Shown here in pieces: positions 9,359 to 17,895 of a DNA stretch of 54,191 nucleotides. Location of the stretch: the NCBI GenBank assembly GCA_000992695.1, contig LBUS01000013.1:1-54191 (forward strand). The letters run 5' to 3'. The position numbers were made by a program, and so were the translations under genes. Below the pieces are notes generated by a model. The model made no database searches and was not told the DNA's origin. It saw only the letters and a program-made list of their open reading frames with translations. Each line of letters starts with the position of its first letter. The stretch's first letter is position 1. Source of the DNA: Candidatus Peregrinibacteria bacterium GW2011_GWF2_38_29 (lineage in GTDB: Bacteria; Patescibacteriota; Gracilibacteria; UBA1369; UBA12463).

Positions 9359-9922
9359 TTACTTCTGCTGCACTCTCTCAACATACGCATGCGTCTCCGT
9401 ATTTATGCGAATCGTATCCCCTTCTTTAATAAACAAAGGAACGTTCACAGTCGCGCCGGTTTCAATTGTCACAGGCTTTGTGCCACCCGTGGCAGTATCG
9501 CCTTTTTCTCCAGGTGGAGCGGCAATAACTTTGAAATCGAGCTTTGGAGGCATTTGAATCGAACACGCAGCCCCATCAATAAAAACAAGCGTAACTTCCG
9601 AGTTATCAACCATCAAGTCCGCATATTCGGCAACCAAATCCTTTGGAATCGTAAACTGATCATAAGTTTTATTATCCATAAAATTATAATCCGTTCCATC
9701 GTTATACATATACTGACATTTTCGATATTGAAGATCGGCCTCTTCAATGCTTTCACCGGATTTAAAAGAAACTTCAAGCGCTTTTCCGGTTTTAATATTC
9801 TTCAGCTTTGTTCTTGTAAAAGCAGTTCCTTTACCCGGATTAACAAATTGAAAATCCGAAATAAGCCACGTTTCACCGTTATACTTCACCGCATTTCCTT
9901 TTCTAAAGTCTGATGTTTGCAT
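9359..9922 (-). CDS. efp: Elongation factor P
   Basis: 187 aa, the normal length. EF-P enters the ribosomal E site and helps peptide-bond formation at polyproline stretches. The KOW-like N-domain carries the modification loop NPGKGTAF; Lys31 aligns with Lys34 of E. coli EF-P, the residue that EpmA beta-lysylates. The two OB-fold domains follow (IEEADLQYRKCQYMYNDG, then TGATVNVPLFIKEGDTIRIN). The gene lies 19 bp downstream of epmA on the same strand, so substrate and modifying enzyme are probably co-transcribed. A long open frame antisense to it is a shadow. Confidence 0.95.
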   Translation of the reverse strand: MQTSDFRKGNAVKYNGETWLISDFQFVNPGKGTAFTRTKLKNIKTGKALEVSFKSGESIEEADLQYRKCQYMYNDGTDYNFMDNKTYDQFTIPKDLVAEYADLMVDNSEVTLVFIDGAACSIQMPPKLDFKVIAAPPGEKGDTATGGTKPVTIETGATVNVPLFIKEGDTIRINTETHAYVERVQQK

Positions 9923-9941
9923 ATTGATAATTGTTTATTGA

Positions 9942-10937
9942 TTATTCCTTAATGAACTTTTCTCCACAAAACATAATATCGTCTATCTTCGTAGAATCGG
10001 TAAAAAGCATAACGAGACGATCGACGCCAAGAGCAATTCCTCCTGACTCCGACATGTATTCTAAAGCAGAAATGAATTTCTCGTCAATCGAATAAACTTC
10101 TTTCTTAAGACGTCTTCGCATTTCCTGTTCATCTTCAAGTCGCGCGCGCTGCTCTTTTGCGTCAATCAATTCCGAAAATGCATTTGCAAGTTCAAGTCCG
10201 GCAATATAAAGTTCGAACCTTTCCGCATATTTTTTATCTTTCTTGCTTTGTTTGGATAAAGCCGCCATACACAAAGGATAATCATACAAAAACACGGGCT
10301 TTTTTGCGCCCAATTTTCTCTCGATTTCATTCAAAAATATAAGAAAAAACGCATCTGAATAATCTATGGTTTTGCTTGTACTGTAGCCTTTTTTAATAAC
10401 AATGGCCTTAAGCGCTTCTTCATCTTCCAAAGTCTTTTTATCAATTCCTGCATATTTCTTAAAGGCGGAAGCAACACTCAGCCTTTCAAACGGTGGCTTC
10501 AAATCAATTTCCACGCCTTGATATTTTATTTTCGATTTCTTGAAAACTCGCTTACAAACATCAAAAATCATATTTTCCGTATCACACATAATATCTTTAT
10601 AATCCGCATTTGTTCGATACCACTCAAGCATCGCAAATTCCGGATTGTGCGTCGCACCCACTTCTTTATTTCGAAACGTATGCGTAATTTGAAAAATATT
10701 TTTAAACCCACCGGCAAGAAGCCTTTTCATCGCATATTCAGGCGAAGTAATAAGATACATATTTTGCGTTTCACCCCTCTCGTTTTTAAATTGCGTTTTA
10801 AAAGGATCCAAATATGGCTCCATTCCGGGGTGTGCAACCATAATCGGCGTATCTGTTTCAATAAACTTATTGCGCCAAAAAAATTCCCGAATAGCTTTTA
10901 TTATTTTCGCCCGCATTTCAAGTTTTTTCACTTCCAT
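9942..10937 (-). CDS. epmA: EF-P lysyl-ligase EpmA (LysRS-like)
   Basis: 331 aa, close to the 325 aa of E. coli EpmA (PoxA/GenX). It is a class II lysyl-tRNA synthetase catalytic core without the anticodon-binding domain. Visible class II motifs: TSPEYAMKRLLAGG, FRNKEVGATHNPEFAMLEWY (motif 2) and GIALGVDRLVML (motif 3). The Ala in GIALGVDR corresponds to A298 of E. coli EpmA, known to favour (R)-beta-lysine over alpha-lysine, where LysRS has Gly. It therefore looks like a true EpmA rather than a truncated LysRS. It attaches beta-lysine to EF-P, the next gene. A candidate beta-lysine source, a KamA-family enzyme, is at 31272-32264. Confidence 0.9.
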   Translation of the reverse strand: MEVKKLEMRAKIIKAIREFFWRNKFIETDTPIMVAHPGMEPYLDPFKTQFKNERGETQNMYLITSPEYAMKRLLAGGFKNIFQITHTFRNKEVGATHNPEFAMLEWYRTNADYKDIMCDTENMIFDVCKRVFKKSKIKYQGVEIDLKPPFERLSVASAFKKYAGIDKKTLEDEEALKAIVIKKGYSTSKTIDYSDAFFLIFLNEIERKLGAKKPVFLYDYPLCMAALSKQSKKDKKYAERFELYIAGLELANAFSELIDAKEQRARLEDEQEMRRRLKKEVYSIDEKFISALEYMSESGGIALGVDRLVMLFTDSTKIDDIMFCGEKFIKE

Positions 10938-10959
10938 AGCTCGGATTCTAGCATAAAAT

Positions 10960-11832
10960 TTAAACTCTCAACATACTGCGATAACCGGAATCCCCAAATC
11001 TATTTGTGTTAAAAGGGCTTTGACGGAAAAATCTAGGTCTAGAGTACTCACTATTATAAAAAGCACAATTAGCTCCAAGTAAAGGAAACGCTCCACTTTC
11101 AAACCACATAGTTACACCTTGTTGAGATCCATCACGAGAATCACAAGCAAAAGAATGATCCGTAGCATTTTCATACATATCCATCAATCTTTGATCTGCA
11201 CTAAACAACTCCCAACCTGAACGACGTTTTTTATAATTATTTTCAAGACTCCAATAATGCATCGCGGAACGTCTATTCCAAAAATAGTTCCCATCATGCC
11301 CTTCAATAGATTTTCTATCTAAAGCAAATAATGCTCTACGGTTGTCATCGACTCCAAATAATACCGCACTACCAACACTTGGTCTTTCTACGCTTAAAAG
11401 TTTAGAAGCATCGTTTGCAAGAAGCCTATTTTCAATTTCTCGCCACGAAATCATTCTTTTTAATGAACTTGGTAAAAAACAATATTGAGATTTAAATCTA
11501 GCTAAACGTGCAGCAAACTCGTCTGGTGAGACAGGCAAATCCGTATATTCTTTGATACATTGTTGCGCCTTTACTTCTGCCAAAACCGCATGACGAACAG
11601 CGTCAACATCATCGTCTTTTCTCAAGCCAACACAAAACGGGTACATATCTATAAATGTGGATTTTGAACGATCGTCCTTGTTAATATTTAATCTATACAA
11701 ATGTTCTCGCGTTACAACTCCACGCTGTATTAATCCAATAGCGTCATCACGCAACTTATCAGGTATACCTTTCCACTCTTCGCGTCTTTTTTGTTCTCCA
11801 CTATAATCGTCAGAAGGTTGATTAAATTTCAT
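10960..11832 (-). CDS. Hypothetical protein, unrecognised
   Basis: 290 aa, no signal peptide or TM segment. The N-terminal 120 residues are charged and helical. The C-terminal half is rich in Trp, Arg, Tyr and Asn, and ends in a string of aromatic/Arg residues with a final GYRSMLRV. That ending faintly recalls C-type-lectin/FGE-sulfatase-like folds, whose C-termini read GFR-x-V, but this is weak. It has its own near-perfect promoter (TTGACA-N17-TATAAT). It is followed by epmA after 22 bp, so it may also drive epmA and efp. Confidence 0.65.
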   Translation of the reverse strand: MKFNQPSDDYSGEQKRREEWKGIPDKLRDDAIGLIQRGVVTREHLYRLNINKDDRSKSTFIDMYPFCVGLRKDDDVDAVRHAVLAEVKAQQCIKEYTDLPVSPDEFAARLARFKSQYCFLPSSLKRMISWREIENRLLANDASKLLSVERPSVGSAVLFGVDDNRRALFALDRKSIEGHDGNYFWNRRSAMHYWSLENNYKKRRSGWELFSADQRLMDMYENATDHSFACDSRDGSQQGVTMWFESGAFPLLGANCAFYNSEYSRPRFFRQSPFNTNRFGDSGYRSMLRV

Positions 11833-11854
11833 ATAAATATTTAATTAAGACATA

Positions 11855-11883
11855 ATTATAAACATATACTATGCGCTTGTCAA
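11855..11883 (-). promoter_or_regulatory. Consensus sigma-70 promoter for the 290-aa orphan gene
   Basis: TTGACA (11883-11878), exactly 17 bp, then TATAAT (11860-11855) on the minus strand, upstream of the ATG at 11832. All twelve consensus bases match. The leader of about 16 nt is pure A/T with no Shine-Dalgarno site. Confidence 0.8.
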
Positions 11884-11961
11884 GTGCAACGGAACAGCTA
11901 AAACTAACTAACTCTTATACCCTATTTGAAAATGATTTTTTATGGTAAAATACCCAACAGT

Positions 11962-13002
11962 ATGATCGCAAAAACAATCTCATACGTACAAAAATCTTTC
12001 TACTATATCCTGCTGGCGACAGTAATAGTATTTTTATGGTTCAAGTTCGATGAAATTAAATATACGCTTCAACTTTTCTCAAAAGGCGGACCGGTTTGGA
12101 TATTCCTCGCAATCATCACACAAATTTTCACATATCTCTGCAATGCATATACATATGAAGGAATCCTTAAAATATTCAAACTTGAAAAAGTTCTCACAAC
12201 GCGCGAACTTATGGAATCCTCAATCGTCATGCTGTTTTTATCAAAAATAATCCCCTCTCTCGGCATAAGCAATAACTGGTTTTTCGTGTCAATTCTGCAT
12301 AAAAAAGGCATTGTGCCAAAACAAGGGCTACAAGTCGTTGTACTCGAAGTTTTCACATATTACGCATCGCTCATTATATTGATGCTTGCAGGGCTTTTCT
12401 ATCTCGCGACAACACATAATGTAACAAGATTCTTATTCTGGGGCACAATCGTTGGAATCGTACTTGTAATAGTTATAACAGTGCTTGTGGGTTGGCTTTT
12501 GGGCAATCACGACCAACTTCACAAAACAATCGCATGGCTAAAGCGCAACTTTGCAAAATTCTCAGGGAATAAAGATGAAAGTATGTTGCACAGCAAAGAT
12601 CTTCAAGAAAACGACATAGAAAGTGCAATCGACGTATTAAAATCAAAAATCAAATATTTATTTTGGCCTACGTTTTGGCAAGTCGCAATGTTCATTCTAA
12701 ACTCATTCACGATATATTTCCTTTTCAGATCATTCCACGCAAATCAAACATTCGGGACAGCAATGGTTGGATTTGTATTGGCGCAGGTTTTATCCCTTGT
12801 TTCACTTATTCCAAGCGGAATCGGCATATTTGAAGGAAGCATGGTTTTCTTTTATACAGCACTCGGCGTACCGCTTGAAATGGCCGTAATCATCACAATT
12901 TTATTCCGCGGACTTTCCATGTTCGCCCCAATTCCAATCGGTTCATATTTATACAAAAAACTTTGCAGCACAAAAGAGCTGGATTGCTGTAAGAAGATTT
13001 AA
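11962..13002 (+). CDS. Flippase-like integral membrane protein (UPF0104/LPG synthase TM-domain family)
   Basis: 346 aa from the ATG at 11962 (MIAKTISYVQKSF). Upstream in-frame starts at 11926 and 11932 sit on what looks like the -10 region (TGG-TAAAAT, 11943-11951), so I prefer 11962. About eight TM segments are visible. The hallmark near the C-terminus is SLIPSGIGIFEGSMVFFYTA followed by FRGLSMFAPIPIGSYLY, typical of the lysylphosphatidylglycerol synthase TM region/AglD-like family (PF03706). No C-terminal acyl-transferase domain is present, so it is a stand-alone flippase-like protein, perhaps moving a lipid-linked precursor. Confidence 0.8.
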   Translation: MIAKTISYVQKSFYYILLATVIVFLWFKFDEIKYTLQLFSKGGPVWIFLAIITQIFTYLCNAYTYEGILKIFKLEKVLTTRELMESSIVMLFLSKIIPSLGISNNWFFVSILHKKGIVPKQGLQVVVLEVFTYYASLIILMLAGLFYLATTHNVTRFLFWGTIVGIVLVIVITVLVGWLLGNHDQLHKTIAWLKRNFAKFSGNKDESMLHSKDLQENDIESAIDVLKSKIKYLFWPTFWQVAMFILNSFTIYFLFRSFHANQTFGTAMVGFVLAQVLSLVSLIPSGIGIFEGSMVFFYTALGVPLEMAVIITILFRGLSMFAPIPIGSYLYKKLCSTKELDCCKKI

Positions 13003-13011
13003 AAAATAAAC

Positions 13012-13752
13012 TTAAGCCACCTTTTTTTCTTTTCCTTCAAACCAACCACTATCTAAATCATCATTTCGAACCTTTTCATCATCAGCCAAATATGAACCAT
13101 TAACGGCTTTATTAACCGCATCAATAATAACTGCCTCTTTTGGATGAATATGGTCGAAATAAAACTCATGCATATCTGAAAGAGCGCTTTTAACTATTTC
13201 AAAAGGCTTACCGCTCAAAGCTGAATAATCTTTCTCGTGCAAAACTCCTTGCCCTTTAATGTTTTTACAAAACACAGGCATAATCACATAACTTTCGTCT
13301 TTATCTTTATAGCAAATGACACAATCAGCACCTGTAAAATGAGCAAAACGACTTGCTGTAAACAACTTAGGATCAACAATATAAGCATTATCGCGCAAAC
13401 CAACAGGAAGTTTTTCAAAACTTTTAGCTAAATCGCTATCCCCGGGAACTAATTTCAAAATAGCCTCCATCTCTTCAGCGGAAAAACGATTATGTCGCGC
13501 CAATCCATCAATATAAGCATCTAAGCCTTCTGCGGGACGAGCTTCATCAAATTCACCCTGTCTAAAAACTGCATCAGTTCTAGTTCGCGTATCAGCAAAA
13601 TACTTAGGCTTAAGCTTAAAATTTAATTTATCAGTATCGGCAGCGGGATCAATTTCAGGTGAACTTGCATCTCTCAAACGAAATGGTTGCCAAACAGGAT
13701 CATTTGGAGGAAAAAACTGGTTGCCTTTTTGACCATTATTCACGTCACCCAT
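13012..13752 (-). CDS. Hypothetical protein, unrecognised
   Basis: 246 aa, soluble, no signal peptide. The N-terminus is Pro/Asn-rich and disordered-looking (NQFFPPNDPVWQPF). A folded part from about residue 70 contains GADCVICYKDKDESYVIMPV, and then KGQGVLHEKDYSALSGKP, a beta-rich pattern that might be a small binding domain. It has an extended-consensus promoter and stands alone, convergent with the flippase-like gene. I cannot assign a function. Confidence 0.65.
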   Translation of the reverse strand: MGDVNNGQKGNQFFPPNDPVWQPFRLRDASSPEIDPAADTDKLNFKLKPKYFADTRTRTDAVFRQGEFDEARPAEGLDAYIDGLARHNRFSAEEMEAILKLVPGDSDLAKSFEKLPVGLRDNAYIVDPKLFTASRFAHFTGADCVICYKDKDESYVIMPVFCKNIKGQGVLHEKDYSALSGKPFEIVKSALSDMHEFYFDHIHPKEAVIIDAVNKAVNGSYLADDEKVRNDDLDSGWFEGKEKKVA

Positions 13753-13778
13753 ATCAATTTTTATTATTTTATATATTA

Positions 13779-13807
13779 ATTATAACATTTCATTATTATC
13801 TTGTCAA
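13779..13807 (-). promoter_or_regulatory. Extended-consensus promoter for the 246-aa orphan gene
   Basis: On the minus strand TTGACA (13807-13802), 17 bp, then TGT-TATAAT with TATAAT at 13784-13779. All twelve hexamer bases match and an extended -10 TGn is present. The leader to the ATG at 13752 is A/T-only, about 20 nt. Confidence 0.8.
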
Positions 13808-13900
13808 ATACATATAGTCCCTCCCTCTTCCCTCTTTAGACTCAAACGCTTAAAATAACGTTAGAAATTAGATCAATTAGCGCATTTAGAAATTTATTCT

Positions 13901-14728
13901 ATGCTCCCATACCCAAACATCAACCCCGTCCTCGTAACTCTCGGCACCCTCGAAATCCGATGGTATGGCTTGATGTATATTTTGGCTTTTGCTTTTGGAA
14001 TCTTGCTTATCAAAAAATTCTTTAGTGAGCGAAAAATCTATCTTTCAAAAGACTTTCTTGTAAACCTGCTTTTGGCCGCGCTTCTTGGCGTTTTAATCGG
14101 TGGCAGAATCGGTCACGTTTTAACATCATATCAATTTTTTTATTTCGCAAATCCACTCGAAATCTTCAAGGTTTGGAAAGGCGGAATGGCTTTTTTTGGC
14201 GGCGTAATCGGATTTACGGTTGCTCTCTACATCTTCAGTCGCATTGAAAAAATTTCATTCTATAAAATCATGGATTTAATAATTCCATGCATACCACTCG
14301 GAATCGCGTTTGTGCGCATCGGAAACTTTATAAATGGCGAACTTTATGGAAAAGTCACAAAATCCGCAATTTGCATGTATTTTCCGGACGATCCGGGACG
14401 CTGCAGATACCCTTCCCAACTTCTTGAATTTTTACTTGAAGGTGTCGTGCTTTTCTTAATTCTTTTCTTTCTACGCAAAAAGAAGCTCGAACCGGGAGTT
14501 ACGACTTGGCTTTTTGCAGTTCTATACGGCATTTTCCGCTTCATAGCAGAATTCTTCCGTGAAATCGCTCCTGATCAAACACCTATTTTTAAAATATTTT
14601 CGCTCGAACAAATGCTTGCGGCAATCATGACGATTATTGGTGCAGGAATGATCGCGTTCATCTTGATTCGAAAATCTAATCCTGATTTACCTTCACAGAC
14701 ACCGCTTCCTCCAGTTTCTTCTCATTAA
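13901..14728 (+). CDS. lgt: Prolipoprotein diacylglyceryl transferase
   Basis: 275 aa integral membrane enzyme that transfers diacylglycerol from phosphatidylglycerol to the Cys of prolipoproteins. Typical features: the start PYPNINPVLVTLGTLEIRWY, GGRIGHVL, KVWKGGMAFFGGVIG, and the Lgt signature VRIGNFINGELYGK with the conserved Arg and Asn. About seven TM segments. The last 53 bp overlap the 3' end of the convergent endonuclease Q gene. It implies that this organism makes lipoproteins. Confidence 0.93.
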   Translation: MLPYPNINPVLVTLGTLEIRWYGLMYILAFAFGILLIKKFFSERKIYLSKDFLVNLLLAALLGVLIGGRIGHVLTSYQFFYFANPLEIFKVWKGGMAFFGGVIGFTVALYIFSRIEKISFYKIMDLIIPCIPLGIAFVRIGNFINGELYGKVTKSAICMYFPDDPGRCRYPSQLLEFLLEGVVLFLILFFLRKKKLEPGVTTWLFAVLYGIFRFIAEFFREIAPDQTPIFKIFSLEQMLAAIMTIIGAGMIAFILIRKSNPDLPSQTPLPPVSSH

Positions 14729-17066
14729 AAATCTTAATTTTGCCATATTCTCCATCATATCCCGGCACAATTTTTAATTTGCCTTCACGAATTCTCAAAA
14801 CTCCTTCCGCAATCTTTAGCGTCGAAATTTTCGCAATTTCTTGTATAGGCGTTTTTAATAAAATCTTAAGTTCATTCCCAAGCGCATAAATCAATTTCAA
14901 ATATTCATGTTGCACTTTTACGCTTGTTTCAGAAACGCCCATCGCATCCGCAATAATCTTATCCAAAGAAACCAAGTTTTTATAAGGAATATGTTTCTTG
15001 GGCACATATCCAACCTTTCGATCAGCCAATTTTTCCACACGATTCAAAACCCCAACCGTCACTTTACGGCCACACTTAGGACAAATCCCATTATGTTTTC
15101 GGGTTTCTTCAGGCGAAAAAGACACATAACAATCCGCATGCCCATCAAAATGATATTTTCCCTCTTCCGGAAAAAATTCAATCGTATACAAAAACTTTTT
15201 CGGGTCTTTTTTGCGCACCGCATCGAAGATTGCCGTATAACTCAAATCCGTATCAAAAACATTTGCCTCTCGCCCAATCCTTGGCAAAGAATGCGAATCC
15301 GAATTCGAAATCAGAGTCACTTTATCAAGCGCAGAAAGCCTGAAGTTCATCGCAGGATCAGAATTACCACACCATACCGGAATACCATTTCTTCGAACAT
15401 AAACAACGTGATTCGGAACCGTAACACAGTAAACTTTATCATCAAAATCAACCCATGCTTCAATACGCCCGGCTTTATTGACAGTAGACGGCAACACTGT
15501 GTGAATATTATGTCTTATAAAATAAATAACCCAACTATCGGCACTTTGTTTATAAATTTTATTATATTTTTGACCGGGACTTTTAAATGGATGTCCTTTT
15601 TTATTATGCAATTTATAATAAGCCGACATTCCTAATTTCAAAGCGACCTCCTGTAGATCATTACGTAAACGAACAGATATGGTTGTAGCGGACAATCCTT
15701 TACCATTACGACCGTACACATGACCATCGCCCTCAATGTAATATTCAAAAAATATATTCAACAAACGAGGAGATAACGATTTCACTTCCAACGGAACAAA
15801 TTTGTCAGCTGCTTTACCAAATTTCTCTAAATAAGAAAATAGCTGATAATTTCTTACACGAATAACCCCCATCTCTTTTTTATTCCAAAAAACATTGTAA
15901 CCAAAACTCTCAAGAATACCTTTCATCTCTAAAATCAAACCACGATCTTTATTGGCCAAACAAACGCTATACGATCCATCTTTACCTCCTCCGGTAACCC
16001 ATCCTTCAGCAATCCAAAGCCCAAAAAATTTCAACCAAGACTCAATGGGTATTTTCTTCTCATTTTTAACCCTACGCCCGGAATAATATTTGCTACCATG
16101 TCTCGGATAAACTGTCGGTAAAGTAAAATAATCCTCATCTTTACCGATCCAGATGCCGTCTTTTTTAAAACATTTTGATTTATTAAATGACAATTCGGCC
16201 TCTTTTAAAGAAAATTTTAAAGGTTTTCGAAAATCACAATGACTATAAAATAACTTGTGATTAGGCGTAACTAATAAATCAATCCTTTTGGTTTTAAGTC
16301 TATACATCTTCCCTTTATATTTATAGGAATGTATTTTCAACGAATTTTGGAATTCAACCTCATTGGTTTCAGGATTAAGGGTACAAATTTTGTCATAATT
16401 ACCAACTTTAGAAACCTTCTTCCATCCATCATCGGTAAGAATTTCGGTCTCACCGTCATAACACGAGAGCCCCGTTTCAATCGCAAAAATTTTATCAGTC
16501 CATTTTCCAAAACATTCTTCAAGCGAATCAAAACCCGACATAGATCCAAAAACAGAAAAATAAGGAGTCCAAACGTGCGCCGGCACAAGCACAGCCTCAT
16601 TTGAAACTGTAAAAACAATTTCCGCGAGTTTATCAGAAGGCAAACCCAAAATCGGCCTTCCATCGCTCATCAAATTTCCAACCGCAGAAAGTTTTTTATT
16701 TATTTTTTCCGCAATTTCAAAAGATGGGACAGCAATCAAATTATGCACCCTTCTCCCCTTCCCGAGCGCCGTATAAATACTCGAAACCTCACTCGTCAGC
16801 ATAAATCTCATATCCGCTCTGCAACTTTCCGGCACTTCATCTATAAGCGTTTTTTCAATTTCAGGTTTCAGCTTAAACAAGCCATATTCAGCAGGCTCCA
16901 ATTTTGACCGCAACTCTTTAAACCAAATCGGATGCGTAAAATCACCAGTCGCCATAACTTTAATTCCTTTCATTTGCGCCCATTTATAAAGATTTTCCAA
17001 ATCCATCTTCCCACTCGTCGCCCGAGAATATTTTGAATGAATATGTAAATCAGCAACAAACTGCAT
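14676..17066 (-). CDS. Endonuclease Q (PHP-domain DNA repair nuclease) interrupted by an intein
   Basis: 796 aa precursor: a 429-aa host protein plus a 367-aa intein. The host part matches the TIGR00375/EndoQ family, which nicks DNA 5' of deaminated bases such as uracil and hypoxanthine. It starts with the PHP metal motif ADLHIHSKYSRATS, then TGDFTHPIW, VPAHVWTPYFS and, after the intein, SNSDSHSLPRIGREAN. A zinc motif (CPKCGRK) and a helix-hairpin-helix-like C-terminus follow. Without the intein the length matches archaeal EndoQ (about 424 aa). EndoQ is known mainly from Thermococcales and some methanogens with scattered bacteria, so transfer from archaea is plausible. The 3' end overlaps lgt tail to tail. 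Confidence 0.85.
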   Translation of the reverse strand: MQFVADLHIHSKYSRATSGKMDLENLYKWAQMKGIKVMATGDFTHPIWFKELRSKLEPAEYGLFKLKPEIEKTLIDEVPESCRADMRFMLTSEVSSIYTALGKGRRVHNLIAVPSFEIAEKINKKLSAVGNLMSDGRPILGLPSDKLAEIVFTVSNEAVLVPAHVWTPYFSVFGSMSGFDSLEECFGKWTDKIFAIETGLSCYDGETEILTDDGWKKVSKVGNYDKICTLNPETNEVEFQNSLKIHSYKYKGKMYRLKTKRIDLLVTPNHKLFYSHCDFRKPLKFSLKEAELSFNKSKCFKKDGIWIGKDEDYFTLPTVYPRHGSKYYSGRRVKNEKKIPIESWLKFFGLWIAEGWVTGGGKDGSYSVCLANKDRGLILEMKGILESFGYNVFWNKKEMGVIRVRNYQLFSYLEKFGKAADKFVPLEVKSLSPRLLNIFFEYYIEGDGHVYGRNGKGLSATTISVRLRNDLQEVALKLGMSAYYKLHNKKGHPFKSPGQKYNKIYKQSADSWVIYFIRHNIHTVLPSTVNKAGRIEAWVDFDDKVYCVTVPNHVVYVRRNGIPVWCGNSDPAMNFRLSALDKVTLISNSDSHSLPRIGREANVFDTDLSYTAIFDAVRKKDPKKFLYTIEFFPEEGKYHFDGHADCYVSFSPEETRKHNGICPKCGRKVTVGVLNRVEKLADRKVGYVPKKHIPYKNLVSLDKIIADAMGVSETSVKVQHEYLKLIYALGNELKILLKTPIQEIAKISTLKIAEGVLRIREGKLKIVPGYDGEYGKIKIFNEKKLEEAVSVKVNQD
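15363..16463 (-). other. Intein with LAGLIDADG homing endonuclease, inside endonuclease Q
   Basis: Residues 202-568 of the precursor. It begins Cys-Tyr-Asp-Gly-Glu-Thr-Glu-Ile after host ...ETGLS and ends ...IPVWCGN before host Ser (SDPAMNFRLS), so Cys1, Asn-last and a Ser +1 nucleophile are all present. Block B is VTPNHKLFY (TxxH). The endonuclease has two LAGLIDADG-like helices, FFGLWIAEGW and FFEYYIEGDGHVYG, each with an acidic residue. Block F is VYCVTVPNHVVYV. The penultimate residue is Gly instead of the usual His, a known but less common variant. Splicing would restore ETGLS-SDPAMN, the conserved host sequence next to the active site. Confidence 0.9.
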
Positions 17067-17142
17067 ATGAATAAATAAATTACCTAATTACTAAGTACTC
17101 TAATTTCTATGAAAATTCAAATTTCTAAAACCTAAAATAAAA

Positions 17143-17889
17143 CTAACGAATAATAATCGTCCCAATATATTCACCCAAGCTCTCAAGCTCATCAGGAAAA
17201 AGAAGATCATCTCTATGTAAAAATTGATCCAAGCTTCCAATTTGATATTTTTTCAAAAAGTCTCCTAATCCAGGAACGCTTAAAAGTCTACGCCTAGTTA
17301 AAGCTTCAATTTTTTCAACGCCATCCATTTTAGCCTCTCTCGCAAGATCAAAAGCAGCATCAGAACAATTAGATTTACGTGACCCACTCAAACTATAAAT
17401 CTCGCCCTGCAAATGCTCTGTAAACCATTTTCTAGCTTCAAGCTGTTTATCAACAGGAACTTTCGCATGTTTTATATTTATCGGACAATTTTTATAAGCC
17501 GAATTTTTCAATAAATCATCAAGTGGATAATCTTTTGCACACGTCGGAGGCCTACAGCCCATAACCATCCATTGATTCCCAGCCTGATCAAAATACATTA
17601 TTTCAGAATGCCAATGATTTGGCTCAGCATAACCAACGGTTTTCGCTCCATCAGCAATAAAATCATCAGCCCCACCAGGCTTATTATCAGGTTCAAAAAG
17701 AAGCAAATAAACATCTTCCGGACCCTTCCCAAGATCATCAAAAGAATCAAGCATTTTCCTTTCAACTTTTTCTTCTTTACCTTGTTTATCAAAAGCATCA
17801 CCGCTCTTACGGCCAAAAACCAACGTCACGCCTGCACCAAGCGCACCACGTAAAACGTCCCTCCTACCATGATCAACACCTTCTCCCAT
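17143..17889 (-). CDS. Putative exported permuted NlpC/P60-like (YiiX/YaeF-type) protein
   Basis: 248 aa. The N-terminus GRRDVLRGALGAGVTLVFG looks like a twin-arginine signal (RR-x-x-L followed by a hydrophobic stretch). The mature part has His first (EPNHWHSEIMYFDQAG) and Cys later (SRKSNCSDAAFDLA), the order of the circularly permuted papain fold of YaeF/YiiX (DUF830) peptidases or amidases. This is motif-level inference. The promoter is TTGACT-N17-TGT-TATAAT at 17924-17896 and places the start of transcription on the ATG, so the mRNA may be leaderless. Confidence 0.55.
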   Translation of the reverse strand: MGEGVDHGRRDVLRGALGAGVTLVFGRKSGDAFDKQGKEEKVERKMLDSFDDLGKGPEDVYLLLFEPDNKPGGADDFIADGAKTVGYAEPNHWHSEIMYFDQAGNQWMVMGCRPPTCAKDYPLDDLLKNSAYKNCPINIKHAKVPVDKQLEARKWFTEHLQGEIYSLSGSRKSNCSDAAFDLAREAKMDGVEKIEALTRRRLLSVPGLGDFLKKYQIGSLDQFLHRDDLLFPDELESLGEYIGTIIIR

Positions 17890-17895
17890 AATATA

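Noticed and set aside
9332-9913. Long open frame antisense to efp
   Set aside because: It is a 193-codon shadow: it lies opposite a clear EF-P gene, has a composition without domain signal and no promoter of its own.
10960-11832. Target protein of a diversity-generating retroelement
   Set aside because: The C-terminus is aromatic- and Asn-rich and loosely lectin-like, but there is no reverse transcriptase, template repeat or matching variable repeat in the window.
11926-11961. Upstream start for the flippase-like gene
   Set aside because: The TTG and ATG there lie on the likely -10 region (TGG-TAAAAT). The family-like sequence begins at the ATG at 11962.
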